This document shows positions 32,907-41,295 of a DNA stretch of 53,285 bases, one piece after another. The notes below the pieces were generated by a model, which saw nothing but the letters and a program-made list of their open reading frames with translations, did not search any database and was not told the origin of the DNA. The stretch is taken from assembly GCA_964350145.1 (NCBI GenBank), contig CAYGJL010000026.1:1-53285 (forward strand). Direction: 5' to 3'. The position numbers and the translations under genes were made by a program. Positions within the stretch are counted from its first letter, which is position 1, and each line of letters opens with the position of its first letter. This DNA is from JACDCY01 sp964350145 (GTDB lineage: Bacteria > Gemmatimonadota > Gemmatimonadetes > Gemmatimonadales > Gemmatimonadaceae).

Positions 32907-34184
32907 ATGACGGCCGCAGCTGTCCCGGAATCGTCCGCCGCGGGGACACAGCCCGAAGAGCGTGTCGATCTCTTCCGCCTGCTGGTGGAGCGCGTTCAGG
33001 ATTACGCGATATTTGCGCTCGATCCTGACGGGACCATCCTCACCTGGAACACGGGCGCCGAGCGCCTCAAGGGATACAGGACGGCTGACATAGTGGGGAG
33101 CCACTTCTCGGTGTTCTACACCGAGGACGACCGGCAAGCTGGCAAGCCACACCGCCTGCTGGCAACCGCCACCAAGTCGGGTCGCGTGGAAGACGACGGC
33201 TGGCGCGTGCGCCAGGACGGAACACGCTTCTGGGCAAACGTGCTCATCACGGCGCTGCGGGACGACAACGGGAAGCTGATCGGCTTCGCGAAAGTCACGC
33301 GCGACCTGACCCAGCGGCGCGCCGCCGACGAGCGCGCGCTACTGGACGCGCAGCGCATCGCCGCGGAAGAAGGCGCTAGAACCGCGGCCGAGCAGCGGGC
33401 GCACGAATTGCGCGCGTTGACCGAGCAGCTGCGCGGGCAGACACTGGAGCTCGAGCGGCGCACGGCCGAAGCGGAGGCCGGCAACCGGTCGAAGAGCGAT
33501 TTTCTGGCCGCGATGTCGCACGAGCTGCGCACACCGCTGAATGCCATCGCAGGCTACGCGGAGCTCATGCAGGCCGGTGTGAGCGGACCGCTCACGGAAG
33601 CGCAGCACGACCAGCTCGACCGCATACAGCGGAGCCAGCGGCATCTCCTCGGGATCATCAACGATATTCTCAACTTCAGCCGAATCGAGGCGGGGAGGGT
33701 CTCCTACGCGATCGGACCGATCGGGATGCAGGAGCTCGTAGAAAGCGTCGCTCCGATGATCGAGCCTCAGGCCAGGAAGAAGCGGTTGCGGCTCACGCGG
33801 ACGCGGTGTTCACCAGCGCTCACCGCGAGGGCGGACCGGTCGAAGGTCGAGCAGATTCTCCTCAACCTGTTGTCGAACGCGGTGAAGTTCACCGAGGAAG
33901 GGGGCGAGATCACGATCGCGTGCGGCGCCGCGGGTGACAGCGTCTGGCTGAGCGTGTCCGACACCGGCATCGGGATCCACGAGGCGCAGCTCGAATCCAT
34001 ATTCGCCCCGTTCACCCAGGTCGGAAGAAGTCTCGCCAGCCCGATGGAAGGGACCGGGCTCGGTCTCGCGATCAGCCGCGACCTCGCCCGCGCGATGCTC
34101 GGCGACCTCGCGGCCGAGAGCCGCGAGGGGAAGGGGTCGACCTTTACCCTATCGCTTCCGCGCGCCGAATCGCCGGCAGCGTAA
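32907..34184 (+). CDS. PAS-domain sensor histidine kinase
   Basis: 425 residues, cytosolic. PAS domain (about 22-140; VERVQDYAIFALDPDGTILTWNTGAERLKGY is split over 28-58) of the type ending VTRDLTQRR, a coiled coil (about 142-198), HisKA with MSHELRTPLNAI (His about 206), and HATPase_c with NLLSNAVKFTEEGG, DTGIGIH and GTGLGLAIS. No receiver in the protein and no response regulator next to it; an orphan kinase. GAGGGCAG precedes the ATG. Confidence 0.94.
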   Translation: MTAAAVPESSAAGTQPEERVDLFRLLVERVQDYAIFALDPDGTILTWNTGAERLKGYRTADIVGSHFSVFYTEDDRQAGKPHRLLATATKSGRVEDDGWRVRQDGTRFWANVLITALRDDNGKLIGFAKVTRDLTQRRAADERALLDAQRIAAEEGARTAAEQRAHELRALTEQLRGQTLELERRTAEAEAGNRSKSDFLAAMSHELRTPLNAIAGYAELMQAGVSGPLTEAQHDQLDRIQRSQRHLLGIINDILNFSRIEAGRVSYAIGPIGMQELVESVAPMIEPQARKKRLRLTRTRCSPALTARADRSKVEQILLNLLSNAVKFTEEGGEITIACGAAGDSVWLSVSDTGIGIHEAQLESIFAPFTQVGRSLASPMEGTGLGLAISRDLARAMLGDLAAESREGKGSTFTLSLPRAESPAA

Positions 34185-34192
34185 GGAATTCC

Positions 34193-34669
34193 CTACAGCT
34201 TCAGGTACAGGACCACGCGGCCGAGCACACTGTACGAAAGCGTGTCGCCGCGGAGCGTCGCCTGCATCGTGCTCGCAGCGGTGGCCCCGCGCGCGTCGAT
34301 CGCGAACTCGACCGAGTCGCCCACGACCGTGTACGTCCCGCCGGCTACCGCAGTCCCGTTCTGCGGAGACGCGCTGCCCGGCGGCTGGAGCCTGACGGTC
34401 AGCGTTTCCTGAAATCTACGGTCGGCGGAGAGAAAGAGACTGCCCGTGGTCACACGCACCTCGCCCTCGGTCTCCGTCGAAGTGATCACCGCTGGCAGCG
34501 GCTGCCCGGCGATGGATTGGAGCAGGAATACACCGGCGGCCTCCTGATACGGATCGGTGACGCTCGACTCGCCGCAGGAGGATAACGACAGCAGCGCGGC
34601 CGCCACGGCGAGCAGGGCAGGGCGCGGAAGCAAGCGATAGCGGGAGGAAATGCGGAGCAGTGCTGGCAT
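34193..34669 (-). CDS. Hypothetical lipoprotein
   Basis: 158 residues. A basic N-terminus, a hydrophobic stretch and the lipobox LSSC (Cys about 33) mark it as a lipoprotein. The mature part begins ESSVTDPYQEAAGVFLLQSI and then forms a beta-rich domain (VRVTTGSLFLSADRRFQETL, TYTVVGDSVEF) typical of small lineage-specific lipoproteins. No function assigned. Start ATG at 34669 is chosen because it gives the signal sequence; the frame is open to 34720. It ends 8 bp from the convergent kinase gene. Confidence 0.75.
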   Translation of the reverse strand: MPALLRISSRYRLLPRPALLAVAAALLSLSSCGESSVTDPYQEAAGVFLLQSIAGQPLPAVITSTETEGEVRVTTGSLFLSADRRFQETLTVRLQPPGSASPQNGTAVAGGTYTVVGDSVEFAIDARGATAASTMQATLRGDTLSYSVLGRVVLYLKL

Positions 34670-34813
34670 CGGGCGATGATAGTTGAGAGAGAGGGCGCAC
34701 GCTACGGCGCAGCGGCGCATACGGGGAATACGATTCTTTCTGCCCGCCGTTTCATCGCGATGCGCTGCGCGCCGCTATTTTTGTTGCAGGCAACCAACTC
34801 TCAACGATCTCCA

Positions 34814-35470
34814 ATGTCCACGCGTCCAGCCGATCCAGCATTTCAGCCCGATAGATCCGAGACCGCCGCCGAATGGCTTGTGCTCCACAAGCAGCGAGTC
34901 ATCATCGGCATCGTGGCGATCGCCCTGCTATTCGGTGGGGCATGGTTCTACCGCCGCTCCGCCCAGATCAAGGCAGGCCGGGCTGAGTCCGCATACTTCC
35001 AGGCGCGGCAGGCGATGGCGTCGGGGAACGCACCGCTGGCGCTGACCGACCTCCGGAACGTGACAACCCGGTACGAGGGCACGGCCGGAGCGGCGCAGGC
35101 GGCGCTGGCGATCGCCCAGATCCTGTACGACGAGGGCAAGTATCGGGAAGGTATCGCCGAGCTGGACAAGGTGGCCGGATCGAGGCCGAAGGAGCTGGCG
35201 GCGTCGATTCACGTGCTGCGCGCGGCTGGCCAGGAAGGGCTCAAGCAGTTTGACCAGGCAGCCGCCGAATACCAAGTGGCAGCGAAAGTTACGCGATTCC
35301 CGAACGACGCTTCGGCGTTCCGCGCGTCGGCTGCCCGGGCGCTCATGGCCGGCGGGAAGCCGGACGCGGCGCTGGCGATCTGGACGGAGCTTGCCGCCGA
35401 GCCCCAGGGGTCTATGGTGTCCGAGGCTCGAGTCCGGCTAGGCGAGCTGACGGCGAAGCCGGCTGGCTGA
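34814..35470 (+). CDS. YfgM-like membrane-anchored tetratricopeptide protein
   Basis: 218 residues: a cytoplasmic N-terminus, one membrane helix (about 29-46, VIIGIVAIALLFGGAWFY), then a periplasmic helical repeat region (LTDLRNVTTRYEGTAGAAQAAL, GKYREGIAELDKVAG, LKQFDQAAAEYQVAAK). This layout matches the YfgM/TPR_21 proteins that sit near the Sec translocon and periplasmic chaperones. The ATG at 34814 gives the expected layout. It is alone, between two divergent or convergent minus-strand genes. Confidence 0.8.
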   Translation: MSTRPADPAFQPDRSETAAEWLVLHKQRVIIGIVAIALLFGGAWFYRRSAQIKAGRAESAYFQARQAMASGNAPLALTDLRNVTTRYEGTAGAAQAALAIAQILYDEGKYREGIAELDKVAGSRPKELAASIHVLRAAGQEGLKQFDQAAAEYQVAAKVTRFPNDASAFRASAARALMAGGKPDAALAIWTELAAEPQGSMVSEARVRLGELTAKPAG

Positions 35471-35702
35471 AGCCCTCAAGCCCTGACGCCCTGGGACCTT
35501 CTTGGCCCGAGGCATATGCGTATAAGATGTATTATGTAAACCAGACAGTGTGCAAGAATGTGGAGAACGAGATCAGGGCTGGGCCGGCGATTTGTAAGTG
35601 CTTCCCTGCGAGCGACTTAGGCTCAGGCATTTGAGACGGCGGCTTCAACATCGCCTTTCGAGCAGGATTACGCCGCCAGAGCGCCACAACCCGGCGGATC
35701 AG
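35471..35702. other. Convergent spacer with octamer repeats and AT-rich core
   Basis: Between two convergent genes. It starts with three 8-bp units (agccctca, agccctga, cgccctgg; 35471-35494), then an AT-rich stretch (about 35510-35570) unlike its surroundings. A 35-codon frame runs from ATG 35527 to TGA 35634, without a ribosome site; I do not call it a gene. No clear intrinsic terminator is seen. Confidence 0.5.
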
Positions 35703-36536
35703 TCAAACTTCGCGCAGACGACCCTCGAAAACGATTCGCCCTTCGCCCCTGAGCGATGGGTGCCAGAAGCTGTCCCGGCGACTCACGGTAACTTCCAGCG
35801 TGCGGCCGGACCGAGTCTTGAGAGCCACGCGATCGCCCGACTTGCGCCACGCCTGAAGCAGAATCGCGGAGGCAACGGCGCCTGTGCCGCAAGCCAGCGT
35901 CTCGCCCTCGACGCCTCGCTCGTAAGTCCGCATTGACCAGCCGGCAGGCCCTTCGGACAAAAAGTCCACATTGGCTCCTTCGGTCAGGGACGGGTGAGAA
36001 CGCAGCTCGGCGCCCCGGCCGAGGACGTCGGCGGTCTCCACATCGGGGCAGGTGATCACCACATGGGGCACGCCGGCCAGGGCAAACCCCAGTTCCGATT
36101 CTCCCCTGCCCTTTCCGATCGCCGGAAAATTCGGCTGCACGTCCGTCACGGGCGCGAGATCTATCTCTGGGAGTCCGTCGCGCACTCGTGCCGTGAGCGT
36201 TCCAGCGTCGCTGTCGACCTGGAAGTCGCCCTGCGGCGCGATGCTGAGCTCCGCTGCCAACCTGACGCTGCACAGGCTGGCGTTGCCGCACAGCTCGCCC
36301 AGCGAGCCGTCGGCATTGTAGTACCGCATGCGATAGGCGTGGGTCGGCGATGGCAGGATGAAGACGACGCCGTCGGCGCCTACGCCCGGGCCCCTCGCGC
36401 ACAGCTCCGCGATTCGCGCCGGGCTTTCCAGCTCGCCCGGCGGCTGCTCGCGGCAATCGAAGAAGACGAAATCGTTACCCGAGCCGCTCATCTTGTAGAA
36501 GGCGCGCCCGGCGGGCGCCGCTTCCAAGGGCTTCAC
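35703..36536 (-). CDS. dapF: Diaminopimelate epimerase
   Basis: Converts LL- to meso-diaminopimelate for lysine and peptidoglycan. 277 residues. KMSGSGNDFVFFD at the N-terminus, NADGSLGELCGNASLC (first catalytic Cys in CGN) and YERGVEGETLACGTGA (second catalytic Cys) are the two active-site blocks. The first block is CGNASLC rather than the usual CGNGARC; the catalytic Cys is kept. GTG start overlaps the preceding gene by GTGA. Confidence 0.93.
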   Translation of the reverse strand: MKPLEAAPAGRAFYKMSGSGNDFVFFDCREQPPGELESPARIAELCARGPGVGADGVVFILPSPTHAYRMRYYNADGSLGELCGNASLCSVRLAAELSIAPQGDFQVDSDAGTLTARVRDGLPEIDLAPVTDVQPNFPAIGKGRGESELGFALAGVPHVVITCPDVETADVLGRGAELRSHPSLTEGANVDFLSEGPAGWSMRTYERGVEGETLACGTGAVASAILLQAWRKSGDRVALKTRSGRTLEVTVSRRDSFWHPSLRGEGRIVFEGRLREV

Positions 36537-37309
36537 TCTGCCTGGCCGGCGTCGGCCGCGCGCCGCGCCTCCTCGGCTACCACCCGCGGGATTCGGTTGC
36601 GCATCGCCCACCACCGGAACCGCCAGACCATCCATATACCTTCGCGCACGATTTTCTTCGACATCTTGGACTCGCCCTCGAGCCTGTCCACGAACACGAT
36701 CGGGATCTCCGCGATGCTGTAGCCGTGCTTCCAGGCGCGAAACGTCATCTCGATCTGAAACGCGTAACCATTTGACTTGACGTCGTTTAGCGCGATGGTC
36801 TCAAGCACCTTCCTATGCCAGCATTTGAAGCCGCCCGTAGCGTCCCACACCGGGAGCCCGGTGACCTTCCGGGCATACACGTTGGCGAAATAGCTCAGCA
36901 GCAGGCGGGACACCGGCCAGTTCACCACGTTCGCCCGGCCGTCCCGGTAGCGCGATCCCAGGACCACGTCGCTGGACCGTGCCGCCTTGAAGAAATCGGG
37001 GATGTATTTCGGGTCGTGCGAGAAGTCCGCGTCCATCTGAAAGACGTGCGCGTAGCTCCGCTCGAGCGCCCACTTGAAACCGGCGATATACGCCGTACCC
37101 AGCCCGAGCTTTCCGCTCCGCCTGATGACGTGCACCCTGTCGTTCACGGACGCGATGGCCGCGACCATCCCGCCGGTCCCGTCGGGCGAGCCGTCGTCCA
37201 CCACGAGGATGTCGAGCGACGCGTCCTTCGAGAGGACGGCGTCGATCATCCGGGAGATGTTGTTGCGCTCGTTGAAGGTGGGGATGACGACGAGCGCTCT
37301 CTCAGGCAC
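36533..37309 (-). CDS. Polyprenol monophosphomannose synthase-like GT2
   Basis: 258 residues, GT-A fold: VVIPTFNERNNISRMI, VVDDGSPDGT (about 38-47), QMDADFSHDP (about 88-97) and the DPM1-like SGGFKCW-type segment DATGGFKCWHRKV (about 154-166), ending with a basic tail. Such enzymes load a sugar, often mannose, on a polyprenyl phosphate for use by membrane GT-C enzymes. GTG at 37309 is preferred over ATG 37339 because GGAG sits 6 nt upstream; it overlaps the end of the YfhO-like gene by 8 bp. Supplies the likely donor for that neighbour. Confidence 0.9.
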   Translation of the reverse strand: MPERALVVIPTFNERNNISRMIDAVLSKDASLDILVVDDGSPDGTGGMVAAIASVNDRVHVIRRSGKLGLGTAYIAGFKWALERSYAHVFQMDADFSHDPKYIPDFFKAARSSDVVLGSRYRDGRANVVNWPVSRLLLSYFANVYARKVTGLPVWDATGGFKCWHRKVLETIALNDVKSNGYAFQIEMTFRAWKHGYSIAEIPIVFVDRLEGESKMSKKIVREGIWMVWRFRWWAMRNRIPRVVAEEARRAADAGQAE

Positions 37310-39683
37310 GCTGTCTCCGGTCCAGGACGATGCCAACACCCAGAGCGGCGAACGCGAGGATCAGCGCCAGAATCGTGATCTTCTTGCCGGACTCGTAGGC
37401 CGGGCTCACGAAGCGCAGGCGAACCGACCGCGCGCCCGCAGGCAGCTCGACGCCGGTGAGCGTGTAGTTCACCCTGCCGACGTTGGCGCGCTTCCCGTCC
37501 ACGTCGGCCTTCCACACGGGGTAATAGTTCTCGGAGACGACCAGCGCGGATCCGGCAGGCGCCGGTTCGCTCAGCGTGAGGGAGATGTCGCCCGGCGCGT
37601 AGCTCGTGGTGGTCACTCGGATGCTCGATTCCTCGGGAAGAGACTGCACGTCGGCGACCGCCTGCACCGGCGCGTCCGGCTCGAACAGCGCAGCGCTGCC
37701 GACCGGGAAGCGCGGGTCCAGCACCGTCGCGAGCACCTCGGCGTCGGGCGCTTTTACAATGAGAGGCGCCACCCAGGCAAACGGTTGCTCGCCGGGCAGG
37801 TCGTACAGGTACACGGTGGTCCCCGCGGCCGTGCGCACCGGACCGACCACGCGCGTCGCGCCCTCGAGCGGCAGTGAGTCCACGTTGGTGAGAATGAAGC
37901 GCGCGTTGGTCAGCTCCCAGAACTTTGGATTGCCGATCTGGTCGAAGCCGCGCTCCTTTCCGCCGAGTTGGTCGTAGCGGGCGAGCTCGTTGCCATGGTA
38001 GCCGAGCACGTTCCGCACGTGGTGGCTCATGAGCCCGTCGCCGGTGAGATTCGGATCGCGCAGCCCAGTGGAGCGGTCCAGGTTGATCGGGATGACGCGG
38101 GCCGGCTCCGGCTGGCTCTTAACGTATTCGATCGTCGGGTCGGACGCGTACGTGATCGAGGCGGGGGGTGAGAAGATCCAGTAATGCCGCAGCACGCTCC
38201 ACAGGTCAGTGGCCACCACGGCCGCGAGCGCCCAAGTGGCGATCGCTGGTGTGATGCGCCGCTGCAGCAGCGCGTACAGCACTCCCGCGGTCGCCAGCAC
38301 GAAGACCAGCGAGCGCAAAGCGCCGACCTTCATCGCGCCGGAGTTGGCGTCCACCAGCTGGATCAGCTCGGGGCGGGCGATGGTCTCGGCGATTCCATCC
38401 AGAACTCCCGTGAGCGCCGCCAGCGCGATGACGACGCCGAACCCGGCCCACAGGGCGAGGTACCGGGTCTTCACTTCCCTTCTGAGGAACCGCTCCGTTC
38501 CGACGGCCACGAGGTACGCGATCGCCAGAGTGCCGACGAAGAACACGGTCTCGGGCGCGCGGAAGAACTTTGTCCCCGGCACCAGCGCGTACGGAATCCT
38601 GTAGAACGGCGTGTCACCGCCGAGCGCCCACAGCAGCGCGATCACGAGCATCCCAGTGAAGAACCAGATCTCCGACTTGCGCGCGCTCAGGCGCATTCCG
38701 CCGAACGCCGCCAAAGCGAGGATCAGCACGCCGGCCCCGATGTACTCGCTGTGGAAGTGAATTCCGTTCACTCCCCAGTAGTTGTCGAGTATTCCGGCGA
38801 ACTCGGGCAGGTACACCTCTAGTATCTCTTCCAGCGGCCAGGCGTACGACGTGGCGACAGCGTAATCTCGAATCCCGCCGGCGCGGGGCGAGAACTGGAC
38901 GTACTCGCGCACCGGGAGATACTGGATCGCGCCGATGAGTCCGCCGATGATTACGGCGCCGAGCGCGAGCGCGAGCCGGCGGACGGCTGCCGCGCCGGGA
39001 ATGTCGCCGGCCCGGAGGCCGCGCACGGCGAGGTAGAGCGCGTAGGCGCCGCACGCGAGCAGCATGTACTGCAGCAGCTGCGGGTGCGGGCTCAGCACGG
39101 CCAGTCCCACGACGATCGCGAGTAGCCCCCAAGCCCACGCGCGCGCGTCGCGGATGCCGCGGGTGAGCGCGAACAGCGCGAGCGGAAAGAGCGCGCTGAC
39201 GTACAGCTTGCCGTCGTGCCCGGGTGAAACGAGCGAGGCGAGCTGGCCGCCGAGCATGTACGCCAGTCCCCCGAGCAGAGCTCCCGCGAAGCCGAAGCCG
39301 AGCGCGCGAAGAAACATGTACGCGAACAGTCCCGCGAGGAAAATGTGGATGAGGAACGTCCACGTCATCGCGACGTCCGTCGGCACGAGCATGCGCAGCA
39401 GGAACGTCGGATAGAAGATGTCGCCGTGCATGGCGGCGACGAACGGCATCCCGCCGAACAGGTACGGGTTCCATAGCGGAAACGATCCGCTCTCGCGCAG
39501 AGTCGCCGCGCCGAACTCACGGAACGCATAGCCCGCGATGTACTCGTCGCTGTGCGGGCCGGCGAGGAACTTTCCAGCCAGCGCCTGGTAGCCAAGCGCT
39601 AGCGTGGCGGCGGCGTACACGAGGCTCGCCCAGAGAAGCCCGAGCCTGGTGGATGGATTCAACGACTTGTCGTCGGTGATCAC
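37302..39683 (-). CDS. YfhO-family multi-spanning (GT-C-like) membrane protein
   Basis: 793 residues. About 12 membrane segments in the first 520 residues, a periplasmic domain, and a final helix at the C-terminus. N-terminal loop HSDEYIAGYAFREFG and SFPLWNPYLFGGMPF, and the C-terminal VVSENYYPVWKADVDGK are features of the family. YfhO proteins in Firmicutes act with a CsbB-type polyprenyl-phosphate sugar synthase in glycosylation outside the membrane; the coupled GT2 gene fits that model. GTG at 39683 overlaps the methyltransferase stop (GTGA). The sugar and acceptor are unknown. Confidence 0.9.
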   Translation of the reverse strand: MITDDKSLNPSTRLGLLWASLVYAAATLALGYQALAGKFLAGPHSDEYIAGYAFREFGAATLRESGSFPLWNPYLFGGMPFVAAMHGDIFYPTFLLRMLVPTDVAMTWTFLIHIFLAGLFAYMFLRALGFGFAGALLGGLAYMLGGQLASLVSPGHDGKLYVSALFPLALFALTRGIRDARAWAWGLLAIVVGLAVLSPHPQLLQYMLLACGAYALYLAVRGLRAGDIPGAAAVRRLALALGAVIIGGLIGAIQYLPVREYVQFSPRAGGIRDYAVATSYAWPLEEILEVYLPEFAGILDNYWGVNGIHFHSEYIGAGVLILALAAFGGMRLSARKSEIWFFTGMLVIALLWALGGDTPFYRIPYALVPGTKFFRAPETVFFVGTLAIAYLVAVGTERFLRREVKTRYLALWAGFGVVIALAALTGVLDGIAETIARPELIQLVDANSGAMKVGALRSLVFVLATAGVLYALLQRRITPAIATWALAAVVATDLWSVLRHYWIFSPPASITYASDPTIEYVKSQPEPARVIPINLDRSTGLRDPNLTGDGLMSHHVRNVLGYHGNELARYDQLGGKERGFDQIGNPKFWELTNARFILTNVDSLPLEGATRVVGPVRTAAGTTVYLYDLPGEQPFAWVAPLIVKAPDAEVLATVLDPRFPVGSAALFEPDAPVQAVADVQSLPEESSIRVTTTSYAPGDISLTLSEPAPAGSALVVSENYYPVWKADVDGKRANVGRVNYTLTGVELPAGARSVRLRFVSPAYESGKKITILALILAFAALGVGIVLDRRQRA

Positions 39684-40306
39684 GGCTGAGTGGATTCCTT
39701 GATAAACCGGTAGATGACCGAGCGCGCGAGCAGCGGCGGCGCCGGCACCGGCGGGTGCAGATAAGTGCCGCTGTACGCGTCGATCCGGAAGCCGTTCATC
39801 TCGCCGAGCTTGGTCATCGCCTGGCGCGTCCACGAGTAGATGTGGCCCTGCCGGTCGGGCGTGCGGAACACATTCCACACGATCTCTTTGAGATGGTATG
39901 GGTTGGGAACGGACACGATGAGCACGCCCCCGTCGCGGAGGACGCGGTTGATCTCGCCGAACGCGGCGAACGGGTTCGGTACGTGCTCGAGCACTTCGAT
40001 GCAGAACACGAAGTCATAGTTCGCGTCGGGGAACGGGATTCCGTCGGAGATGTCGCGGGTCATCACGAAGTCCGAGGCGAACTCGGGCGTGATGTCGATT
40101 CCCTGGTACTTCACTCCGTCGGGGAGATACGCGCGCAGCCCGCCCTCGCGCGCGCCGATGTCGAGCACGCGCGCACCCGCCGGGACGCGGGCGAGCGCGG
40201 CGGCTCGGCGGAAGCGGGTAGTCTCCTCGCTCGAGCTACGCCACCTGCTTCTGGCGCGATAGAAATCCTTCAGCTCTTGAGAAGCTGGTTGAATGCGCGG
40301 GGGCAT
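39680..40306 (-). CDS. Class I SAM-dependent methyltransferase
   Basis: 208 residues. Motif I RVLDIGAREGGLRAYL (about 46-61) departs from the usual GxGxG by having GAREGG; acidic Asp71 (YQGIDITPE) binds the SAM ribose; FCIEVLEHVPNPFAAFGEI (101-119) is the Methyltransf_11 motif. Similar proteins occur in surface-glycan clusters. ATG at 40306 follows a -10-like box by 8 nt. First gene of the YfhO run. Confidence 0.85.
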   Translation of the reverse strand: MPPRIQPASQELKDFYRARSRWRSSSEETTRFRRAAALARVPAGARVLDIGAREGGLRAYLPDGVKYQGIDITPEFASDFVMTRDISDGIPFPDANYDFVFCIEVLEHVPNPFAAFGEINRVLRDGGVLIVSVPNPYHLKEIVWNVFRTPDRQGHIYSWTRQAMTKLGEMNGFRIDAYSGTYLHPPVPAPPLLARSVIYRFIKESTQP

Positions 40307-40314
40307 AGACGGGG

Positions 40315-40320
40315 AATATA
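40315..40320 (-). promoter_or_regulatory. Putative -10 box for the methyltransferase-YfhO run
   Basis: Minus-strand TATATT, 8 nt before the ATG at 40306, leaving room for a leader of only 1-2 nt. No -35 match. Same short spacing as at bamA and uvrC. Confidence 0.35.
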
Positions 40321-40371
40321 GCTGGCTCCTGGAATACTCCCGTTTGGGATATCCCTTGCGCTGGAGCCTCG

Positions 40372-41295
40372 TTACGTGCTCCGCCCCCGTGACGAGGACA
40401 GTTGTACCGCCAGCGCAATCAGCCCCGGCACCAGCTCGATCGCCGTCAGCCACACGCGCGATGCCACCGCGATAACCGCCGCGTCGGCCGTGCTCGCCAG
40501 CCCGAGCTCCGTCATCGCGATCACCAGCGCCGGCTCGCGCACTCCAATTCCACCCGGCGCAAACGGCGCGAGAAAGCCGGCGATGTACGACGCCGTGTAT
40601 GCGCTCACGTACGCCAGCACCGTCCCGCCCGACTGGGGAAGAATCGCGCGGACGAACAGCATGAACCCCAGCGACAGCAGCACCCACGAGACGGAAGCGA
40701 TCACGATCGTGAGCCACAACGTCCGCTTGGTCGGCACGGTCACGTTTTCCGCGCGGCGGCCGGCGAGCTTCAGCAAACGCGGAATGACAGCGGGCAGCGC
40801 GAGCAGCGCGGCGACGATCACGGCGACCGATAGGATTGCCGCGAACGCTCCGCCAGGGATCGCCCCGCCGCTCGCGACGACCACGGCGGCGCCGGCCGCA
40901 ATCGTCACGATCTGCATCACGATTGACGATCCCGCGGCCACGGCGGGACTGACTCCCCGCTCCGCGGCCATCCCGCTCATCGCGACGATGGACCACACTT
41001 TTCCCGGAACGTACTTGCCGAGGTTGCCCGCGAGCCAGATGACGGAAGCGTCGAGCCACGCCAGCGCCTCACCCGCGCCGGTGATCAGTCTCCGCCATCC
41101 TTCAATCAGTAGTGCGTATGCCAGAAGCGTTACTGCGCTGGCGGCGCCTACCAGAAGCCAATCGGGGCGCAGTCCCCGCAGCCCGGACGCGACTTCATTC
41201 CATTGGCCACTGAGCGATTGGACCGCGTACCAGACGAGCGCGGCCGCGAACAGCCATTGTGCTACCGTCCAAGCCTTACGACCCGTAGCCGTCAA
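40372..41295 (-). CDS. UPF0104/LPG-synthase-TM-like membrane protein
   Basis: 307 residues with about eight membrane segments. The pattern NLGKYVPGKVW (about 90-100) and FLAPFAPGGIGVREPALV (about 254-271) is typical of the flippase-like AglD/UPF0104 family. Members often sit with glycosyltransferases, and some move lipid-linked sugars or lipids, but the function here is inferred. The best start is TTG at 41295, inside the end of the GT4 gene (20-bp overlap); an earlier TTG at 41346 is possible. Confidence 0.87.
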   Translation of the reverse strand: MTATGRKAWTVAQWLFAAALVWYAVQSLSGQWNEVASGLRGLRPDWLLVGAASAVTLLAYALLIEGWRRLITGAGEALAWLDASVIWLAGNLGKYVPGKVWSIVAMSGMAAERGVSPAVAAGSSIVMQIVTIAAGAAVVVASGGAIPGGAFAAILSVAVIVAALLALPAVIPRLLKLAGRRAENVTVPTKRTLWLTIVIASVSWVLLSLGFMLFVRAILPQSGGTVLAYVSAYTASYIAGFLAPFAPGGIGVREPALVIAMTELGLASTADAAVIAVASRVWLTAIELVPGLIALAVQLSSSRGRST

